Positions 21,880 through 33,352 of a stretch of DNA of 64,000 nt are shown here, piece by piece. The position numbers and the translations under genes are program-made. The DNA comes from Massospora cicadina (Eukaryota; Entomophthoromycota; Entomophthoromycetes; Entomophthorales; Entomophthoraceae): contig JAKSZP010009301.1 in NCBI GenBank assembly GCA_022478985.1, forward strand, positions 1 through 64,000, written 5' to 3'. The notes under the pieces are model-generated. The model was not told where the DNA came from, made no database searches, and saw only the letters and a program-made list of their open reading frames with translations. The number at the start of each line of letters is the position of its first letter. Position 1 is the stretch's first letter.

Positions 21880-22560
21880 TTATTCAGTAGGTGTAAATGG
21901 ATTGGTGATATCCGCAAAGTTTGTCATCAATTGGCGATAGTAGCTTACCATTTCTAAGAACTCTTGGAGATCCCTCATGCATCATGGAGGAACTCATCCT
22001 GGAAAATGGCATTGACCCTTCATTTTTGAACTTGATTCCATTTTTGAGTTATTTACGGCCAAGTAATTCTAACTAACTCTTCAAAACAAACATCTGCTTC
22101 TTTACAAACTTGAGGCTGTTCTCTCACAGGGTCATAATTTATTCCTTCAGCTGTGTCATAAGTTCATATATGGTTTTCTAGAAACATAGATGGCATCTAG
22201 GGTTTAGTACACTCATAATTAAACAATCTCTGAATATCAGATACATTACTCTATGAATGTATCTGGGGCGTGCAAAAGATATATTTTATAAGTTTTGGTT
22301 CATTTACCATCTGACTGGTTATCAGCAAGCACTTATCTTGATTTCTGGAGACAACTTTATCTTCAATTTTGCTGGCCAGGTCTATTGCAGAAAAGTAGCG
22401 GAAATTTCCAAGTCATTTTAAAGCGTCGTTAATGCATGATATGGGTCCAAAGCTTTCTTGGTCAGATAAATGAGTCATCTGTTTCATGGCAATTCTTTGG
22501 GTCTCATCTTTTTTTTGCACTAGTAGGAGGGGTGACGCCTAAAAAGGCTCTTGGATAAAC
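21880..22560 (-). pseudogene. Reverse transcriptase remnant of Gyp-M
   Basis: On the minus strand, about 22470-22540 gives SPLLLVQKKDETQRIA, equivalent to 'SPvvLV.KKDG..R.C'. About 21900-21980 gives RDLQEFLEMVSYYRQLMTNF, the 'FLGl..YYR.fI..Fa' join to RNase H. The palm between them is badly decayed and I could not place the YxDD box with confidence. Confidence 0.65.
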
Positions 22561-23959
22561 TTTCCACCCTTCCATTTAACAATTATTATAATTTTTTATA
22601 TGATTTACTATTTGATTTTAAATTTGCGTTATGTATTTGATCAAAATGTTATGGTACTCCAAGTGTCATTCTTGTGACTCCTTACTAGCATAGACCAAAA
22701 TAGTTAAATCTACTAAAAAAGTCTGAGTATTATAACCAGAGCAATGAGTTCATATTCTTGCATAGTTGGCCCTTGCAGCCCTATCTTGTCAATGCTAATG
22801 ATGGTGTGATCTTTAAAATGTTATCATATAAATACATTTTCCCTTCAGCTATAAGTTAATATTTTTAATCCAAAAAAGGCGCTTCACGATGTTCTAAATA
22901 AAACTTAATTCTTCTCTTTGTGAGTTATCACATAAATTCAGGTATCAACTCTTGGTTTGTGATCTCTAACTCCAGGTGGTACAATAGATCTCAAGAATTG
23001 TTTGTTCCAATATGTTATTACTGATTTTGGCCCGCATAATACTCTCCAGGTAGCACAATCTCCTCACTAGCATAATTAGCCAACCAAACTAAAATATTAT
23101 TGTTGGTTGTAGCTGAATTGTTACCTTTGTTTTCAAATTTTAATTGACAGAATAAATGGAATGATCACTTTCAATAAATTATAGTCTCTTATTTTTCTCA
23201 TTCTTATCCTCATCATGACACACGTGTACAAAATAGTAATTTAGTAAGCTTGCTGAATTCTGACAGAAGTAGATCTATTCTCTAACCCAACTAGAACTGC
23301 GTTCTTGAAGATAATAATGCGTTTTAAGTACCCCAAACGGAGTAGACAAAAATGCATTAAAAGTCTCTAAATTAATACAGGTTATGATTCTAGTGCTTTG
23401 ATTAGTTCAGGCCCATCAGTTCTAAGCTTGTTCTGATAGCTAATTATGGTGAGAATTTCGATCTTCATGAGCATGTAGAAATTTTGACTTGAGTGTTGGT
23501 ATCAAATGCTGCTAACACTTTGACCTGGTGTATGGTAACTTCCACTTTTAATACACTTTCTGATAGTCATGCTCATAGTAAGAATTGCACTGAAGTTTAA
23601 GTGATTCCTCCTAACTCTTCAGGGAAACGTGACTGCTTGCAAAACTCATGTTGTTTAAGGTCTTCAAATGAAAACTTCTTAAAAGTATTTCTCACTAAAT
23701 TCTAAAAATACTATACCATTGCCAAATTAATGGGCTTGTAAGCTTGAACAAAGTAGGTTGTTCTGAGAGCTTGAATGCTCTTGACCTGGTCTCAGATAAG
23801 CAAGACATCCACTTTATTTGGGGCTTAATAAATATAGTATACTGACTCAACTCATAAATCTGGTTCATCCTCACCAGATCCGTTGGTGCGTTGTATGACT
23901 TAGTTAACTTGTCTCCAATATACTCATTAGAACTTCTTTCTTATCTTTTTTATCTAAAG

Positions 23960-23992
23960 ACAACTTTTCCAAAAGTGTCCTTTTTGTTGGCA
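23960..23992 (-). pseudogene. Gag zinc-knuckle remnant of Gyp-M
   Basis: On the minus strand CQQKGHFWKSC gives C-X4-H-X4-C with correct spacing. The first Cys of CCHC, three codons upstream, is Phe (TTT). It marks the end of gag for Gyp-M. The 22600-23950 interval should be protease and linker, and 24000-24381 gag, but I see no firm motif there. Confidence 0.55.
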
Positions 23993-24381
23993 GTTTTTAA
24001 AATTAATTTGTTAGAATTAGGTACTTTTGTTTATCTGTAAATAAGCATTCTTTTTTTTCTTATTCTCAAGGCTCAGAGAGACTTAAACACCCTTTTTATC
24101 AGAATACCGTCGCTGATGATTTTTATGTCTTGACTCTAGTCTTATACTCAGCTTTGATTTAAATTATGGCCTTCTTGACGGCTTTTTACAGTCTTCGCGT
24201 TTCATAGTCAAGCCATATGAATCACGAGCTGCAGGAATGATTCTAGTGAGCTTCAAAAGAGTGTTCTTTGCTGTGATTATTGAAGGCTCCAATTTTCCAA
24301 AGCTGAATTTCTTTTATGTAAAATAAGCTTTTAATGTTCAAATCTATTCATCCTTCATTAATCTCCAAGAGAGCAACTCTT

Positions 24382-25535
24382 TGTTGGTTTTTTAACACCT
24401 TTCCAGCCTCCTAGATTAACTGTAAATTGCTAGGAGATAATTCCTGATGGCGATTGAATTAGATATCAGTTGACCCTGATTCCATGCTAATAATGTTTAG
24501 GTATTTTAGGTTACTCGCCAGGGTTGGTTCTACCAAGGATCAATCCAGGTGAACACTTATGATCTCAGTGGGCAGAGTTGATGATAAATGGGGACATCTT
24601 ATAGTTAATCGTTGATTAACTATCAGTGTAACAATTGGGATTGGTTGGATTCATCACTGACCAATCAGGAATTTAATGAGCAAGTTGTAAGGCGAGTAAA
24701 GCCATGTGCAACTACCAAATTAATTAGTTGGTTTGCGACCTTACATAATAAGTATCAAGTCCCATTACCTAAGCAGGTTTATTGCTAGATATGGTTAGTT
24801 TGCTCGAATTAAGTGTAACTGTTAGGGACACATTTTCAGACTCTGTCCGTTTTAGGTCTCAAGGTTGCTGACAAAGGGATCCTAACTGATGGAGAAGAAA
24901 ATTGATGGTGAGATGTCAAAGGGAAGTTCAATGGCAACGGCTGCCATTTCATGGCTGAGGCAATAACCAAAGGTTGGGCGCCGAATTCCATCTTAAATTC
25001 CCATGATGAATAACATTAGTAAAAAACATTAAGTTAGTAGAATGCATTATTATTTTAAGTTCTATTCATCTTTAGGAAATGATTGCTGTGTGCTATAATG
25101 GGACTCCTTTGTCATATAAAGAGTATGGATTAAGGATCCTTAAAGGTGAAGCTGAACTTAGGCAGGAATTGCTGCAGAAAGCGTGTCACAAGAGGAAAGT
25201 CCGTAAACTTCTGGATCTGAGCGTGGATCAAGTTAGGTAGATAAGGGAAGAATTCCCTATAGTTGCCATAAACTGTATTTTGTTGAGAAGTACAGGTCTA
25301 GCGTTGGGCCATAATGGGATATCTATTTAACAACGGATAATAGTCTTCATACTATTATTAATCAACTATCAACTAATATTAGACAATGAAAATTGTGCAT
25401 ATATCAAACCTGAGCAGTTCTCAGTTGGGAGTTTTTTAATTGGTGAAGAACCCAGGTTTGCAACAATTAGTACTCATGAGAAAAGTAACGAACCACCAGT
25501 CCTTAAAAATTAAGGAATGGTTCCCAATTTTTACA
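24382..25535 (+). repeat. 5' LTR of Gyp-AS copy 1
   Basis: 1154 bp, TGTTGGTTTTTTAACACC ... CAATTTTTACA. It pairs with 30194-31360. Shared blocks include AGGATCAATCCAGGTGAA, GCAAGTTG.AAGGCGAGT, ACCAAAGGTTGGGCGCCGAA and GATAATAGTCTTCATACT. It contains the inverted repeat near 24600-24630. Confidence 0.85.
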
Positions 25536-25536
25536 A

Positions 25537-25555
25537 TTATTTCACACTACAGGGA
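25537..25555 (+). promoter_or_regulatory. Decayed primer-binding site of Gyp-AS copy 1
   Basis: TTATTTCACACTACAGGGAG stands where TGGTGCTCACTACAGGGG is found in copies 2 and 3. The 3' part is kept and the TGG is lost. Confidence 0.6.
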
Positions 25556-26960
25556 GTAGTTGAGAAAGATACGCCAATCAAGATGCCATATAAGAAAGGG
25601 GTAGAAGACTTTTTGGAAATTGGCAATGAGTTACTAGGGAAAGTAACGTCACTAATGAAGAAAAAGAAGATCTATTTCTAGAGGTTTTATCTATGAAAAC
25701 TGAACATGAAGCAGATCACATTCAATTGTGTTTATTCAGCTCAGAGATGAAGCATCTAATGAATCAAGTTGCTGAAAAGAAGAATTAGAAATGTACGCGT
25801 AACCCCTATTATACAAATGATGCCAAAGAAGATACACAAGAATTGGAAAAAGGACCTACAGCCTAGAAATAGAATATTCTAGTGCTGCAAGAGAACTTGT
25901 TCCACCAGACATCTACTTAAGATGAAGATTTTCAGCAGGGTCAAAAAAGTTGAATTGGGTCCACTTGCAATAGTCCTGAGGAGCCAGGTGTTTAGATGGG
26001 ACACTAGATGAGACACTTGATGGGATTTATATAGAAAGTAATCCAATCAGTTTATTATACTGCAATACTAATGAATAGAAAGAGGTCATAAAAAGGAAGC
26101 AATTGATCCAAAATAGTGTTGGGAATCTTTTACTCAATATTATTTAATCAATGAGCAGAAAATGCTGGAGATGAGGATCATTAGTTCAAGACAAAATTAA
26201 TTGAAGTTAATGTTACTATGTAAATTCTCATGACTAGGGTATTGATTTTTGGATCCAAAAATGGATTTACTTTAGACGTTTTGGATGGCAACGAATGCCA
26301 AAACGTTTTAAAAAAATATTTAAAGCAATTGATTAAAACTGACAATAACGAGGAATTCACAACTTTGTGAAACACTTTGACTCAAGTATCAGTTGCTAGA
26401 TATGAAATAAAAAAGACCTTCCAGAAGAATGATAAGTTGAGATTGAAGGGTCATTGAATGAAAAACATTTTAAAGTATTGCTAAAGTTGTAAAGTGTTGC
26501 CTATATGTGAAGAAAGAGCGCTTCTGGTCATATAATGAAGAAGGTCAGTACTAAAAAACTGAAAGTATTGGATCTAAAAGAAAATAATTGCAATGTTCCC
26601 AAAGGGCTGCTGAACCAATAAAATGGTTATATCCTAATATTTTTGTTTAAAACCTAAAAAGAGGACCATTAAACCAAATTAGATTTTTAAGACTCAAAAG
26701 AATAAAAATTTTAGCCAAGAAAACTGGTAGGTCAATTTACACCTCATAATTTATTTTAAGATGGGAAAAGAAGGACTTCTGAACCTAGATGTAAGTTAAA
26801 TCTCATTAGAAAAATAGAAAAAAAAGAAAATCTATATAAAAACAGAAAATTCCATGATTTTGGGACCATTGATAAGATGGGATTACTGGCAGGGGTGATA
26901 GAGAGAATCAATCTATTGATTGATTTAAAAAGTCTCGCTGATCTGATGGACAGACAGCAG
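25556..26960 (+). pseudogene. Gag of Gyp-AS copy 1 (broken)
   Basis: Gag of the Gyp-AS family. Shortly after the PBS the frame gives NELLGKVTS (about 25625-25660), which also occurs in gag of copy 2 (near 45490 on the minus strand). A Glu/Lys-rich, coiled-coil-like stretch with many stops follows. The N-terminal ATG is decayed and no intact knuckle was found. It is shorter than the gag region of copy 2. Confidence 0.6.
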
Positions 26961-27059
26961 GAAAAGGTGCTCAAGAAAACAAAAAGATCATAAATATTCG
27001 CCCAGGACAGCCACAATTTGGGATGTAGAGGAATGTCATCCATATAGTTGACACCAGGG

Positions 27060-28170
27060 AAATTTTCTTAATAAGTATGAGACTGATTTGGTGGTTGAAG
27101 GCTGCTGAGGTAGTAGTGGAAGAAGGGATCAGAAAACTAGTGAAGCTTGGGCTTCTAGTTCCTTTGTCAAGTCCCTGGGTGAGCCCTATCCAAATTTTGA
27201 AGAATAAGGAAGGCTCTAATTGGATGTTATCAATTATTGGAATCTGAATAAGATAACTAAGAAGGACTCATATACACTACCACAAATTGATGATGCATAA
27301 GATCAGTATAGATAAGTGAAGTACATCTCCACAATGGATCTGATATTGGGTATTGGCAATTGATTTGCCAATGGAATACCAGGAAAAATACACAATTGTT
27401 ACCGCGCAGGGGTTGTATCAAATTACCAGGAATTCCCAAAGGTCTTTGTAATGCACCTGCAATGTTTCAGAGGGCTATGGATGCAACCAAAATATTGTTA
27501 AGCAAAAATGGAACGATTTTTATGTCCCACATGAATCTGATATTAAACGAGATAATGGGGATCTGAGGATGCATGTCAGTTTCTTACCAGTTGGAGACAA
27601 ACAGACTGGTAGAAAGGGCTAATAAAACACTGGCAATGACGAAGAGGAATCTAGTTTTAGGAAGAACTTCCACAAGGAGAATATACCTCAGTTTGGTGAC
27701 ATTTGCATATACATAAGACTTCATACAGCAACAGGAAAAACACCATTTGAATTACTGTACAGAAGGAAGGCCGCGTTACCACCAATTCTATATTTGGTGG
27801 TTGACCAACATTGGGGATGAGTGGTGAGCAGTACCTACTCCAATTGTCAAATATCCTGATTAAGATGAAATCAAAAGCATTTGATAAAACTTGAAGAAGA
27901 GAATCAAGGCAAGAAAAAGGGACAATATGAACCAACTGGCTTTATTAGAATACCAATTAGGAGAAAAATTTTTCTATTGTGATACGCATGGTTTCATAAG
28001 AAAAAACAAGCTAGATGTGTTGTGGCTGGGTCCATTAAAGATTATTGCCAAGACGGCAATGGATGTCTCTTCCATCAAGAACCTATTGGATGAAAAGCTA
28101 GTTAGTTGAGTCCATGCTAAATATTTAGAGCAGTGGATCAGAGAAAAATATAAAAGTTTTCCCAAAGGAC
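27060..28170 (+). pseudogene. RT-integrase fusion of Gyp-AS copy 1 (internal deletion)
   Basis: RT reads VVEEGIRKLVKLGLLVPLSS, PWVSPIQILKNKEGSNW, ITKKDSYTLPQIDDA and YISTMDLILGI (motif A). GLCNAPAMFQRAMDATK follows at about 27440-27490. In the same open frame (27360-27566) this passes straight into integrase: ILLSKNGTIFMSHMNLILNE. In copy 2 the same integrase block lies far from RT. RNase H, YLDD and the integrase zinc finger have therefore been deleted, with the frame kept by chance. Integrase then continues with RLVERANKTLAMTKRNLV and a C-terminal part at 27891-28109. Not functional. Confidence 0.78.
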
Positions 28171-28554
28171 TGCTAAACCATCAAGATGGTTATGTCCTGA
28201 TTTTTTGGTTAAGCCCTAAAAAGGTCCGCTGAACCAAAATAGAAATTAAAATTAAAAAACAAGACCTCTGAACCTTAGAAAACTGTAGGTCAAAGTATAC
28301 TTTAAAGCTATTTTATGGGAATAAATAAAAAATGGAACTTTGAACCAAGTGAAGGTCATGTCCCATATAAAAAAGAGGAAAAAATAAAAAGATTGATAAA
28401 AATAGAGAAAATTAAATTAAAAAGACATAATTTTATATTTTTAATTGGTTATCCTTGACTTGGGGGATGATTCCGCCTATGTTGCCTCTTGGGGAAGGAG
28501 GATGTATAACATTAGGGGTGAATAAACCATCAAAAATCTATGTAAGATTGGACT
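28171..28554. other. Spacer between integrase and antisense ORF, Gyp-AS copy 1
   Basis: AT-rich and purine-rich on the + strand, with no motif that I recognise. Copy 2 has an equivalent spacer at about 39640-39900. It separates the end of pol from the convergent end of the antisense ORF, so it could hold the 3' ends of both transcripts (inference). Confidence 0.4.
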
Positions 28555-29613
28555 CTAGAAAGGGCTAGACCTGATTGAAGCCAAGTTTAATGAGTGGAGG
28601 CTGTTTTGCAAGAATGTGATGAGGGAAAGAGAGATGGAGATATCAGTACTTGCCAAATATGATACCCCATACTGGGGAGAGAAGCAACAGAATAATAAGA
28701 GGCAGCTGGCTAATAACCTCAAGTAATCCCAATATGGCACCGGTGCCATATGATTGGTTTCTGAGCACATGCAAATGGGCTTCATCAAGAAAATTGTACA
28801 TATGAGCCATCATTGTGCAAGGGATACTAGGTGAGTGTTGCCAAATCATGTCCCAATTAAAGCCATATGGGAAATTCACCAAAGCGATGCGCCATAAACA
28901 AGATAGTCATGCAAGGAGCAGATGACATTATGAAGATGATGACTATGAGCTTCTTAAATTCAAAAAATAAAGGAGCAATGGTATCTTGGAGAGGCTGGAA
29001 GCTTTGTGGCACAACTTCAATGAAATTGGCCAGCGAAACAAAGGGCATAGGCTGCGACGTCTCAATCTAGGATATTTGTAAGTTTAACTGGTTTCAGAGC
29101 TATGAACAGAGCCTTGGTCACTCAGGTCCTCAAATCTGGTTAGGGGATTTCAAAATCTTTGCAATATCTGATGGTCAGTGCAGTTGACAGAACGGCTGGT
29201 TTGTAAAAATGGCTGAGTCAGAAAAGGAACTCTGGAAAAAAGTCAGATTTAGCGAGGAACAATTTATCAATATCAGAGGGCATTGCTTTGAGAGTTTTGA
29301 TGATGAAAGTAGGAGTCTCTGCAAATGGAGCTGAATCCAGGAGAGTTTAAAGATCTAATTTTGGAATCAATGCCAGAGGGAGGACTGGTCATGAATCTTA
29401 CAAGATGATCGCTAAACGGGTTTTGTCAGGGTTGGATACCATTTCTGGTAGTTCTGTGGATGAACTATCTATGAGTGCTTGACTTGAAATAGGAGTCCTA
29501 GGCGGACCATAGAAGAGATTCCTTATGCAGCAGACTCATCAGTTAGAAGAGCTGAGATCAATATCAGACAGAATAGCAAGATGATGCTGGTACTGAGATT
29601 CCAAATTTGACAT
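28555..29613 (-). pseudogene. Antisense ORF (about 350 codons) of Gyp-AS copy 1
   Basis: Function unknown. Read from ATG at 29613, opposite to gag-pol: MSNLESQYQHHLAILSD, then DSAPFAETPTFIIKT, KSDFFPEFLF, FYKPAVLSTALTIRY, VTKALFIALK, DVAAYALCFAGQF, TKLPASPR, EAHSHHLHNVI, AHMYNFLDEAH and SYLASTDISISLS. It ends at 28555 after several frameshifts and stops, many of them single C/T or G/A changes. The same protein is read in Gyp-AS copy 2 at 38585-39629 with the same length and order. I recognise no domain. It is Ala/Leu/Ser-rich, and no zinc finger or catalytic motif is evident. Plant Gypsy elements with antisense ORFs near the 3' LTR are known; I see no sequence likeness to them. Confidence 0.6.
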
Positions 29614-29805
29614 AAGAACTGGACAAGTGGGAGAATGTCAGACTTTTTATAGTAGTTACATTTTTGAATTCAGCATCAATTTAAGCTCTTATTTTGGAGA
29701 AATTAATCCAAACATTAAAGAGCTAAGCTCTATAGAAAATAATTAATAATGATATGAGAAAAAGGTTTCTAATAATAAATAAAAAGAGCATATAATTGAG
29801 CATTC

Positions 29806-30219
29806 TTAATTGAGCCATGATACAAACATTGATGGCAGTGACCTCCTGTTAAGGATGAGGAGGAATATCAGGGAATCAAGGATGCTAGACCAAGGTCCTG
29901 GATATGACAACAGGTCATATTCCCTGACTGGTGAAAACTGGCTTCCTGGGACTAGCATCGTCATGAGTAAATTGATCAGCTTGGCATAAAGTGGGTCATG
30001 GGGACCACAGTCTGAGGAGGCGGTATTGAGGAGGAAAAGGTAGAGAACCAAATGCCAAAGGTTGTCATGAGCAGCGTTGAGTGCAGATTGAGTGTGTTTT
30101 GCTAAAAACCAAGAAATATTCAACCTGGTATTTAAAGCAGTATTATCCCTTCCCAATCCTATTCTTGCTGGAAATATAGGAAGGAGGGGGTTGTGTTGGG
30201 ATTTTTGCCCACCTTTCAA
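29806..30219 (-). pseudogene. Upstream antisense ORF of Gyp-AS copy 1 (137 codons)
   Basis: Open for 137 codons, starting inside the 3' LTR edge (MKGGQKSQHNPLLP) and reading antisense to gag-pol. Blocks such as SALNAAHDNLWHLVLYLFLL, SPVREYDLLSYPG and SILDSLIFLLIL recur at 38018-38367 of copy 2, there with frameshifts. Two hydrophobic stretches are seen. It could be a leader exon of the longer antisense ORF or a separate small protein; about 190 bases separate them. The sequence likeness alone is expected from shared ancestry, so coding is less certain than for the longer ORF. Confidence 0.45.
30179..30193 (+). other. Polypurine tract of Gyp-AS copy 1
   Basis: GGAAGGAGGGGGTTG directly before the 3' LTR (TGTTGGGA). 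The equivalent in copy 2 (minus) is GGCAAAAGGGGGGATT. Confidence 0.75.
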
Positions 30220-31360
30220 GCCTCCCAGATTAACTTTGTATCGCTAGAGGTTAATCCTGATGGCAAGTAAATTTGATATCAATTGGCCCTGATTTCAGGC
30301 TAAAATTCGAGAGGGATTTTTAGGTAATTTGCCAAGTTTAGATCCATTGAGGATCAATCCAGGTGAATTCTCAAGATCTTGTTGGATAAAGTTGCCGACA
30401 AAATGAGGGCATCTGATAGTTGATTGATCATTAACTATCAGATGTACCAAATTGGGATCATTCAGTTTTCATCATTGAATGATTGGGAATTTAATGAGCA
30501 AGTTGCAAGGCGAGTGATTCCTTGTGCAACTAGCAAACTGATTAGTTGGTTTGCGACCTTACATAATGGGTACCAAGTCCCATTACCTAAGCAAGTCACT
30601 CACCAAATATAGTTGGTTCGCTGGGATTGAGGTGAAAATTTTAGGGACACGTTTTCTGGCTCTGTCCGCTTTAAATCTCAAAGTTGTCTAACAAAGGAAT
30701 TCTATCCAGACGGAGAAGACCATTGCTGGTGAGAAATCAAAGGGAAATTCAATGGCAATGGCTGCCGTTTCATGACTGAGGCAATAACCAAAGGTTGGGC
30801 GCCGAATCCCCTCTATAAATTCCCATGATAATACATTTTGAATAAAAACATCAAATTAGCAAAATTCATTATTGGTTTAAGTTCTATTCATCTTTAGGGT
30901 ACTATTGCTGTGTGCTATAATTAGGGACTCTTTTGTCGTATAAAGGGTAAGGATCAAGGATCTTATAAAAAAGAAGCTGTACTTTGGCATAAATTTCTGC
31001 AGATTTCATGTCACAAGAGGAAAGGGCGTAAACTTCTGGATCAGAGTTTATATCAAGATAGCCGGATAAAGGAAGAAGTCCCTATAGTTGACATAAACAG
31101 TATTTTGTGGAGAAGTACAGGTCTAGCGTTGGACCACAATGGGATATCTATTTAACAACGGATAATAGTCTTCATACTATTATCTATCAATTATAAACTA
31201 AAATTAGACAATGCAAATTGTGCACATACTAAACCTGTGCAGCTATCAGTTGGGAGATTTTTAAGCAGTGAAGGACCCAGGTTTGCAACACTTGGTACTA
31301 ACGAGAAAATTAGCTAACTACCAGCCTTAACAATTAAGGAGTAGATCTTAATTTTGAGCA
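30194..31360 (+). repeat. 3' LTR of Gyp-AS copy 1
   Basis: 1167 bp, TGTTGGGATTTTTGCCC ... AATTTTGAGCA. It pairs with 24382-25535. It has CATCTGATAGTT and AACTATCAGATG as a 12-bp perfect inverted repeat at 30409-30443. A TATA-like CTATAAATTCCC is near 30810. Confidence 0.83.
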
Positions 31361-33331
31361 AACTTTACATGGGTTAATATCCTGTACAATTCTAAACTCT
31401 GTTTTTAAGTTTTGTTTAAAATTTTGACCCAGGTGTAGTGGTGTCATAGTGTGCCTCCAATTACATCCAGTGATTATTTAATCATGTATCTTTGAGCATG
31501 AAGAGCTTCTTTTTGTTGCTAATTCCGTCCATTCTATTCTTATATATCTGAAGAAATCCAACTATAGTTTCCTCTATAGAAGAGAGCTTAATACTGAAGT
31601 ATGGTTGGAAATTATAATCCTCTTTCAAATTCAATTTTTAGCATTTTTAGAACCATTGCGCGTGTGTTGGTGCTGAGATTCTTTCTCTTAAAAGTAAAAG
31701 CAGTTTAGAGGAGGAAGATACCATACTTAGATATCCCTAATAACTTGCTTAATTAATACAACTGTCATTGTAGCTTCCAAGCGCAGTATTTATTCTGTTA
31801 TAATTTGTATAGTTTCGTTATTCTACTTCTCTCTAAGAAATTTACTTTTTCTTATAAAAAAGATAAAGCCATATCCAAATACTTACTTTCAAAGGTGGTG
31901 GTCTAACTCTTGCTAGCTTTGATTAAATAGGCTATTGCTTCTTTGACTCATTATCCAGCTTAAACACAATTTCAAATCTTGTTCTTCTGAAAGATCTTTC
32001 CACAATACACTTCAATGGTATAATCATAGATCTCTCCAGATTTTATTGGTGTCACCCCCTTTACTGAGCGCCACTTATTACTAAACTGGCCCACTCATAC
32101 AGGGTGTACATGTTATTACAGTTGATTCAGTTGTAATAAATTAATTATTTATTCAAAGGTGCGTCACAAAGAAGTTTGAAGAGGCTTTGTGCGGTAGAGT
32201 ACTTTTACATATTTTACAAGTGAGTACAATTGTGTTAAACTTTTAATATTATTTTTGTTAGCTGTTCCTAAGTTCAAAGGGCTCCTCTTGGTTTAAGTGT
32301 TACAATCAGCCAAAGCCAAAAAAACTAAAATTACTACTTCTGAGAGTTAAAGAGAGGTATCTTATCCATTGTAAAAACAGAAGAACGATTCTTTAAAAGA
32401 CGACTTATAAAATATAAAGATATAATATAGTAATTGAGTTATTCTTTGTGGTTTGGGTAGGACTTAGAGAATAGTTCTCATGCCTTTTACAAAAGGCGAT
32501 TGTGTATTTTCAACTCGTTTTAAGAGATGTTGGAGTCCAAATTCCTAATAATATCAGTATTTTTGAACGGTCTATGCAAGTTATACTATGGAACTCCTTG
32601 TAATTTATAAATTATGTTTGCTGTTTTGAGCCTTATGTGGCTTCCATGGATTTTGCAGCTGTCTGTGTGCTTTTTTGGTACCAACAATTGCTATTTGTAT
32701 TTAATATTTCTCAATTTAGTGACTCTTTCATTAAATGGAGTATAAGAATGATGAAACTCACTTTGGATGTGGTATTATAATTGACTTTTATTAGCAGATG
32801 AACCTAAAATCTCATAAGGGGATCCTCCAGGGTTGACATTTGTAATGCTGGCTGCATTAAAATCTCATCTGGTACTTATACTTGGGTGCTATCTGACGCA
32901 TCGCTACCAGCTGTCATATTGTTTTGGAGGCCATTAGTATAAAAGGACCTCTGTTGCTGAGATTTTATATTAATTATACCTTTACAAGGTCTTCCAAATC
33001 ACTATATATTATTTTAATGTTGGTAGTACTGGAAAGAAAATGATCATTTTTCTGGCTAGCTACAGGATTACTACCTAAATTAATTTTATTTTTGGGGGGT
33101 TCAGAAGAGGTTTCTACTTGGGGGTGAGGGTTACCCCTTTTTTTGCTTGTCTCGATACTGATATTAATCCTCACATATCTTTTGCAATGCTATTGGATCC
33201 TCCTTAATTTTATGGGTAACCCTCCAACCTTTTTTTCCTAAAACCTTCTTGGTTCTGTTATCTATGCTATCCCAGAACAGCCGTTTGACAATCCTAAATG
33301 TAATCTGGACACTCAGAGATTGGTTTTCCAA
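31361..33331 (-). pseudogene. Minus-strand coding remnant, perhaps the 5' part of Gyp-M
   Basis: Almost 2 kb without a clear gene. On the minus strand, codon-like stretches are DEILMQPALQMSTLEDPLMR (about 32800-32860) and KYVKVLYRTKPLQTSL (about 32190). At 32974-33331 an open region reads ITFRIVKRLFWDSIDNRTKK, KKGWRVTHKIKEDPIALQKI, then NISIETSKKRGNPHPQVETS and SDLEDLVKV. I recognise no family. Position (continuing Gyp-M across Gyp-AS copy 1) and orientation suggest a long gag, but a host pseudogene is possible. Confidence 0.35.
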
Positions 33332-33352
33332 TCCAATATGGTTTATTTTTTT
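33332..33352. repeat. Target-site duplication of OOE-B, left copy
   Basis: TCCAATATGGTTTATTTTTT, 21 bp with its last T. Partner of 35254-35274, which reads TCCAATATGGTTTATCCTTC and then T. All three differences are C/T. Confidence 0.8.

Larger units (their letters stand above)
20313..24381 (-). mobile_element. Gyp-M: decayed minus-strand Gypsy element
   Basis: An old element read on the minus strand, gag to the right and integrase to the left. It was cut on the left by Chromo-1 (its 3' LTR is not visible) and on the right by Gyp-AS copy 1; its 5' part may continue at 31361. Domains are listed separately. No LTR was found. Confidence 0.65.
24382..31360 (+). mobile_element. Gyp-AS copy 1: internally deleted Gypsy element with antisense ORF
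   Basis: 6979 bp on the + strand: LTRs 24382-25535 and 30194-31360, decayed PBS, gag, fused RT-integrase, an antisense ORF region and a polypurine tract. Protease, dUTPase-like domain, RNase H and half of the integrase are missing compared with copy 2. Flanks AACTCT (24375-24380) and AACTTT (31361-31366) look like a decayed duplication but are one base out of register with my LTR edge. Inserted in Gyp-M. Confidence 0.82.

Noticed and set aside
30409..30443. CRISPR-like or terminator reading of the LTR palindromes
   Set aside because: Single palindromes in dispersed LTRs, no repeat-spacer array, and the context is eukaryotic.
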